Source: Sulfurihydrogenibium yellowstonense SS-5
Lineage (GTDB): Bacteria > Aquificota > Aquificia > Aquificales > Hydrogenothermaceae
Reading direction: 5' to 3'
Length of the DNA stretch: 7,440 nucleotides
NCBI RefSeq assembly: GCF_000173615.1
Contig: NZ_ABZS01000080.1
Span: 1-7,440 of the forward strand
Both the position numbers and the translations under genes were made by a program. The notes below the pieces were generated by a model. That model did no database searches and was not told the DNA's origin. It saw only the letters and a list, made by a program, of their open reading frames with translations. Below, one piece after another: positions 5,985 to 7,440 of the stretch. Positions within the stretch are counted from its first letter, which is position 1. Each line of letters begins with the position of its first letter.

Positions 5985-6170
5985 GATTTTCATAATTTTA
6001 AATTCTTATATTATATTCTCCCATGTTTCTTTTAGCTTGTACAGCATTATATAGGATATCACAACTGCTTTTAAAATGTGGTCTGATTTATGTTTTGAAT
6101 ATATTTAGATTTTCTAAATTTCATTAAATCGAGAAGTTTTATGTTGAGGCTGTTTGTAAAAATCCACACT

Positions 6171-6198
6171 GTCATTCTGCAGCCGGCGAAGAATCTCA
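6171..6198 (+). repeat. Dispersed palindromic repeat unit
   Basis: It begins GTCATTCTG and ends AAGAATCTCA, with overlapping CTGCAG and GCCGGC palindromes in the core. Positions 6173-6197 are an inverted copy of 616-640 with one mismatch in 25. Confidence 0.7.
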
Positions 6199-6209
6199 AC
6201 CTAAAAGAT

Positions 6210-6238
6210 GTCATTCTGAGCGAAGCGAAGAATCTCAT
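6210..6238 (+). repeat. Dispersed palindromic repeat unit
   Basis: It begins GTCATTCTGAG and ends CGAAGAATCTCAT with a GCGAAGCGAAG core. Repeats of this general form (TCATTCTGA...GAAGAATCTC) are widespread in intergenic DNA of many bacterial phyla. It is in direct orientation with 6171-6198 and inverted relative to 6265-6297. Confidence 0.7.
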
Positions 6239-6264
6239 GTTTTTCCTTTCAAAAAATCAAAAAA

Positions 6265-6297
6265 GAGATCCTTCAGACTTCGCCCTCAGGATGATAA
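6265..6297 (-). repeat. Dispersed palindromic repeat unit, inverted partner
   Basis: On the minus strand it reads TTATCATCCTGAGGGCGAAG and ends GAAGGATCTC, a variant of the unit at 6210-6238. The pair can fold into a long imperfect stem starting about 62 nt after the stop of the DUF3108-like gene. It could end or stabilise that transcript. Confidence 0.65.
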
Positions 6298-6358
6298 GGA
6301 AAGGCAAATTTACAAAAATTTTTACAGCACCCTCAGTATTACGTTTCACTTACAAATA

Positions 6359-6979
6359 TCATTTAATCCTTTTTAGCGTTATATTTACCTTTCCTTCAAT
6401 TTCTATAAGATACGGCACATCTTCATTTTTATTTATGTATATCGTAATCCTTTTTGTTTTGCTATTTTGTGGCTCAAATATGTAAACATATTCTGATGCT
6501 GTATCTTGCTTTGATATTTTTACAGGTGCATCATTGATCTTTATTTTCATATTTAAAATATCATCTTCTTTTAATCTGCCTTTAAAAAACTGGGATATTA
6601 TTGGTAGCCAAGGTTTTTTTTCATATATTTCTTGGTTTTCATATATTTTTTCCTTTTCTTTTTCTTTCTCATAAAGAGCTTTGTAATCATTTTGTTCTAA
6701 ATAAACAAAGTCATAATTGTACAGGAATCTTAATGATGGGTAAGTTTGCCCCCTTGCTTCAATTTTGTTGTCTTTTTTAATAAAGTAAACTTCTCCAACT
6801 CCTATTCCCAATGCATACACTTTATATACAGCTGTATAATCTTCTTCCTTTTTTGTTTTACCTTCGTATGTTACGACATAAAAAGGCTCTGTTCTAATTA
6901 TTTCTTCATCGGATTTAGAAGATTTAAATCCGGTTAAAATTATTGAGATTGTTAGAATTGTGATTAAGATCTCGCTCAT
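6359..6979 (-). CDS. Exported protein, DUF3108-like
   Basis: The function is unknown. The 206-residue protein starts with a hydrophobic stretch (about 3-17) that looks like a Sec signal peptide or single anchor; no lipobox cysteine is present, so it is probably periplasmic. The mature part has the beta-rich layout of DUF3108 proteins: an early strand pair around YKVYALGIGVGEVYFI (52-67), a YPSLRFLYNY segment (80-89) and a C-terminal strand set ending ITIYINKNEDVPYLIEIEGK (178-197). A charged low-complexity run (YEKEKEKEKIYENQEIYEKK, 103-122) is probably a flexible insertion. The ATG directly follows the radC stop (TAA-ATG) with GAGGG about 10 nt upstream, so it is expected to be co-transcribed with radC. 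DUF3108 membership is judged by eye and is moderately sure; that it is a real gene is more certain. Confidence 0.75.
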   Translation of the reverse strand: MSEILITILTISIILTGFKSSKSDEEIIRTEPFYVVTYEGKTKKEEDYTAVYKVYALGIGVGEVYFIKKDNKIEARGQTYPSLRFLYNYDFVYLEQNDYKALYEKEKEKEKIYENQEIYEKKPWLPIISQFFKGRLKEDDILNMKIKINDAPVKISKQDTASEYVYIFEPQNSKTKRITIYINKNEDVPYLIEIEGKVNITLKRIK

Positions 6980-7440
6980 TTAAATCAATCCCTCTTTTGC
7001 AAAGCTATAAAAATCTTTTTTGCCAACAATTATGTGGTCAAGTAAATCAAATCCAAGCTCATTGGCAAGTGTTTGAAGCTTTTTAGTAAACTCAATATCT
7101 TCTTGTGATGGAGTTGGGTCATTGTTTGGATGGTTATGGCTTATTATAATTCCATTACAGTTATGCTTTATTGCATAGTATAAAATGTCTCTTGGCAGCA
7201 CTCTAACTACGTTTAAAGAACCTTTCGCTATAACTTCTTGAGCTATTAGATGGTTAGAGCTGTTTAAGTATAAAGCTACCATATGCTCTTGGGTCTCTTT
7301 TGATAAAAATTTTAAATAATTAAAAGCATCAGACACGGAAGAGATTTTTATTTTTTCAGTATGATCGTCCATTCTCTTTGCAATTTCTATGATTGCAAGA
7401 ATTTGTAAAGCTTTTGCCTCACCAATGCCTTTTATTTTTT
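6980..7440 (-). CDS. radC: RadC family protein (JAB/MPN metalloprotease-like), 5' end outside window
   Basis: The C-terminal MPN+ domain carries a complete JAMM zinc motif: a Glu in TQEHMV (codon at 7288-7286), HNHP (His codons at 7138-7136 and 7132-7130), then the downstream Ser and Asp of TPSQED. The open frame continues without a stop from the ATG at 7372 to the window edge, adding 22 codons that read KIKGIGEAKALQILAIIEIA and then KR. The GIGEAKA segment is the helix-hairpin-helix of the N-terminal RadC domain. The ATG at 7372 is therefore internal, and the true start lies beyond 7440. Despite the name, RadC homologues are not established repair enzymes; a role in DNA metabolism is suspected and the biochemical activity is unknown. 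The stop abuts the start of the DUF3108-like gene. Confidence 0.93.
   Translation of the reverse strand, partial: KIKGIGEAKALQILAIIEIAKRMDDHTEKIKISSVSDAFNYLKFLSKETQEHMVALYLNSSNHLIAQEVIAKGSLNVVRVLPRDILYYAIKHNCNGIIISHNHPNNDPTPSQEDIEFTKKLQTLANELGFDLLDHIIVGKKDFYSFAKEGLI

Larger units (their letters stand above)
4811..6068 (-). mobile_element. Insertion sequence with single DDE transposase, possibly IS481-like
   Basis: The element contains one transposase gene. Its ends are tentatively set by short imperfect inverted repeats: CAGTGTTATA reading in from 4811, and GCAGTTGTGATA reading in from 6068, nine shared positions with gaps. They are bracketed by an 8-bp direct repeat TTTTAAAA at 4803-4810 and 6069-6076, which may be the target duplication. 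That octamer is itself palindromic and AT-rich, so chance agreement is possible. The transposase assignment is firm; the ends are a proposal. Confidence 0.5.
5973..6358. other. Gene-free region between the transposase and the DUF3108-like gene
   Basis: It contains the right end of the insertion sequence (to about 6068), a small AT-rich hairpin TTTAGA-TTT-TCTAAA (6104-6118), and three dispersed-repeat units (6171-6198, 6210-6238, 6265-6297). The part at 6298-6358 holds nothing recognisable. A rightward open frame at 6141-6485 is mostly translated repeat and the antisense of the adjoining gene, and is not a gene. Confidence 0.65.

Noticed and set aside
6104..6118. Hairpin TTTAGA-TTT-TCTAAA as a possible terminator
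   Set aside because: The stem is made only of weak AT-rich pairs, no T-tract follows on the minus strand, and it lies about 240 nt past the DUF3108-like stop.
6141..6485. Rightward open frame of 114 codons containing VILSEAKNL
   Set aside because: VILSEAKNL-type peptides are the translation of the dispersed repeat at 6171-6238, and the rest is antisense to the DUF3108-like gene.
6746..6937. Rightward Phe/Cys-rich open frame
   Set aside because: It is antisense to the DUF3108-like gene; its Phe-rich content comes from the complementary Lys/Glu codons.

Overview
All recognisable genes in this window lie on the minus strand. The sequence is AT-rich and the proteins are rich in Lys, Ile, Glu and Tyr. 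The gene set (fused NuoC-NuoD, NuoI, an LDH-like malate dehydrogenase, short intergenic gaps) fits a chemolithotrophic thermophile of the Aquificota, perhaps of the Sulfurihydrogenibium type. That placement is inferred from composition and protein character, not from a database match.

Layout in transcription order, right to left. (1) 7440-6359: the 3' part of radC, whose reading frame runs off the right edge, followed with no gap by an exported DUF3108-like protein. (2) 6358-5973: a gene-free stretch with three units of a dispersed palindromic repeat and the right end of an insertion sequence. (3) About 6068-4811: an insertion sequence carrying one apparently intact DDE (integrase-core) transposase, co-directional with its neighbours. 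(4) 4780-817: a compact gene cluster, nuoCD, nuoI, a MidA/NDUFAF7-type methyltransferase and a small four-helix membrane protein. The gaps are 12, 0 and 1 nt, so this is almost certainly one operon. (5) 816-146: a gene-free, repeat-rich stretch with five further repeat units, a 165-bp segment bounded by perfect 12-bp inverted repeats, and a promoter with a palindromic operator-like site. (6) 145-1: the start of a malate dehydrogenase gene that carries a +1 frameshift in a run of five G.

The cluster makes biochemical sense. NuoCD and NuoI form part of the peripheral arm of complex I. The mitochondrial relative of the methyltransferase, NDUFAF7, dimethylates an arginine of the NuoD homologue NDUFS2, and that arginine is conserved here as R240 of NuoCD. 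Other complex I genes are absent, so the genome must encode them elsewhere. The insertion sequence ends about 30 bp before the nuoCD start and may have changed how the operon is transcribed.

No tRNA, rRNA, CRISPR array or classical GC-rich terminator with a T-tract was seen. No wholly new multi-gene system is evident. The best leads are the methyltransferase-complex I linkage, the frameshifted mdh with its palindromic control site, and the dispersed repeats whose cores differ in sequence but mostly stay self-complementary.
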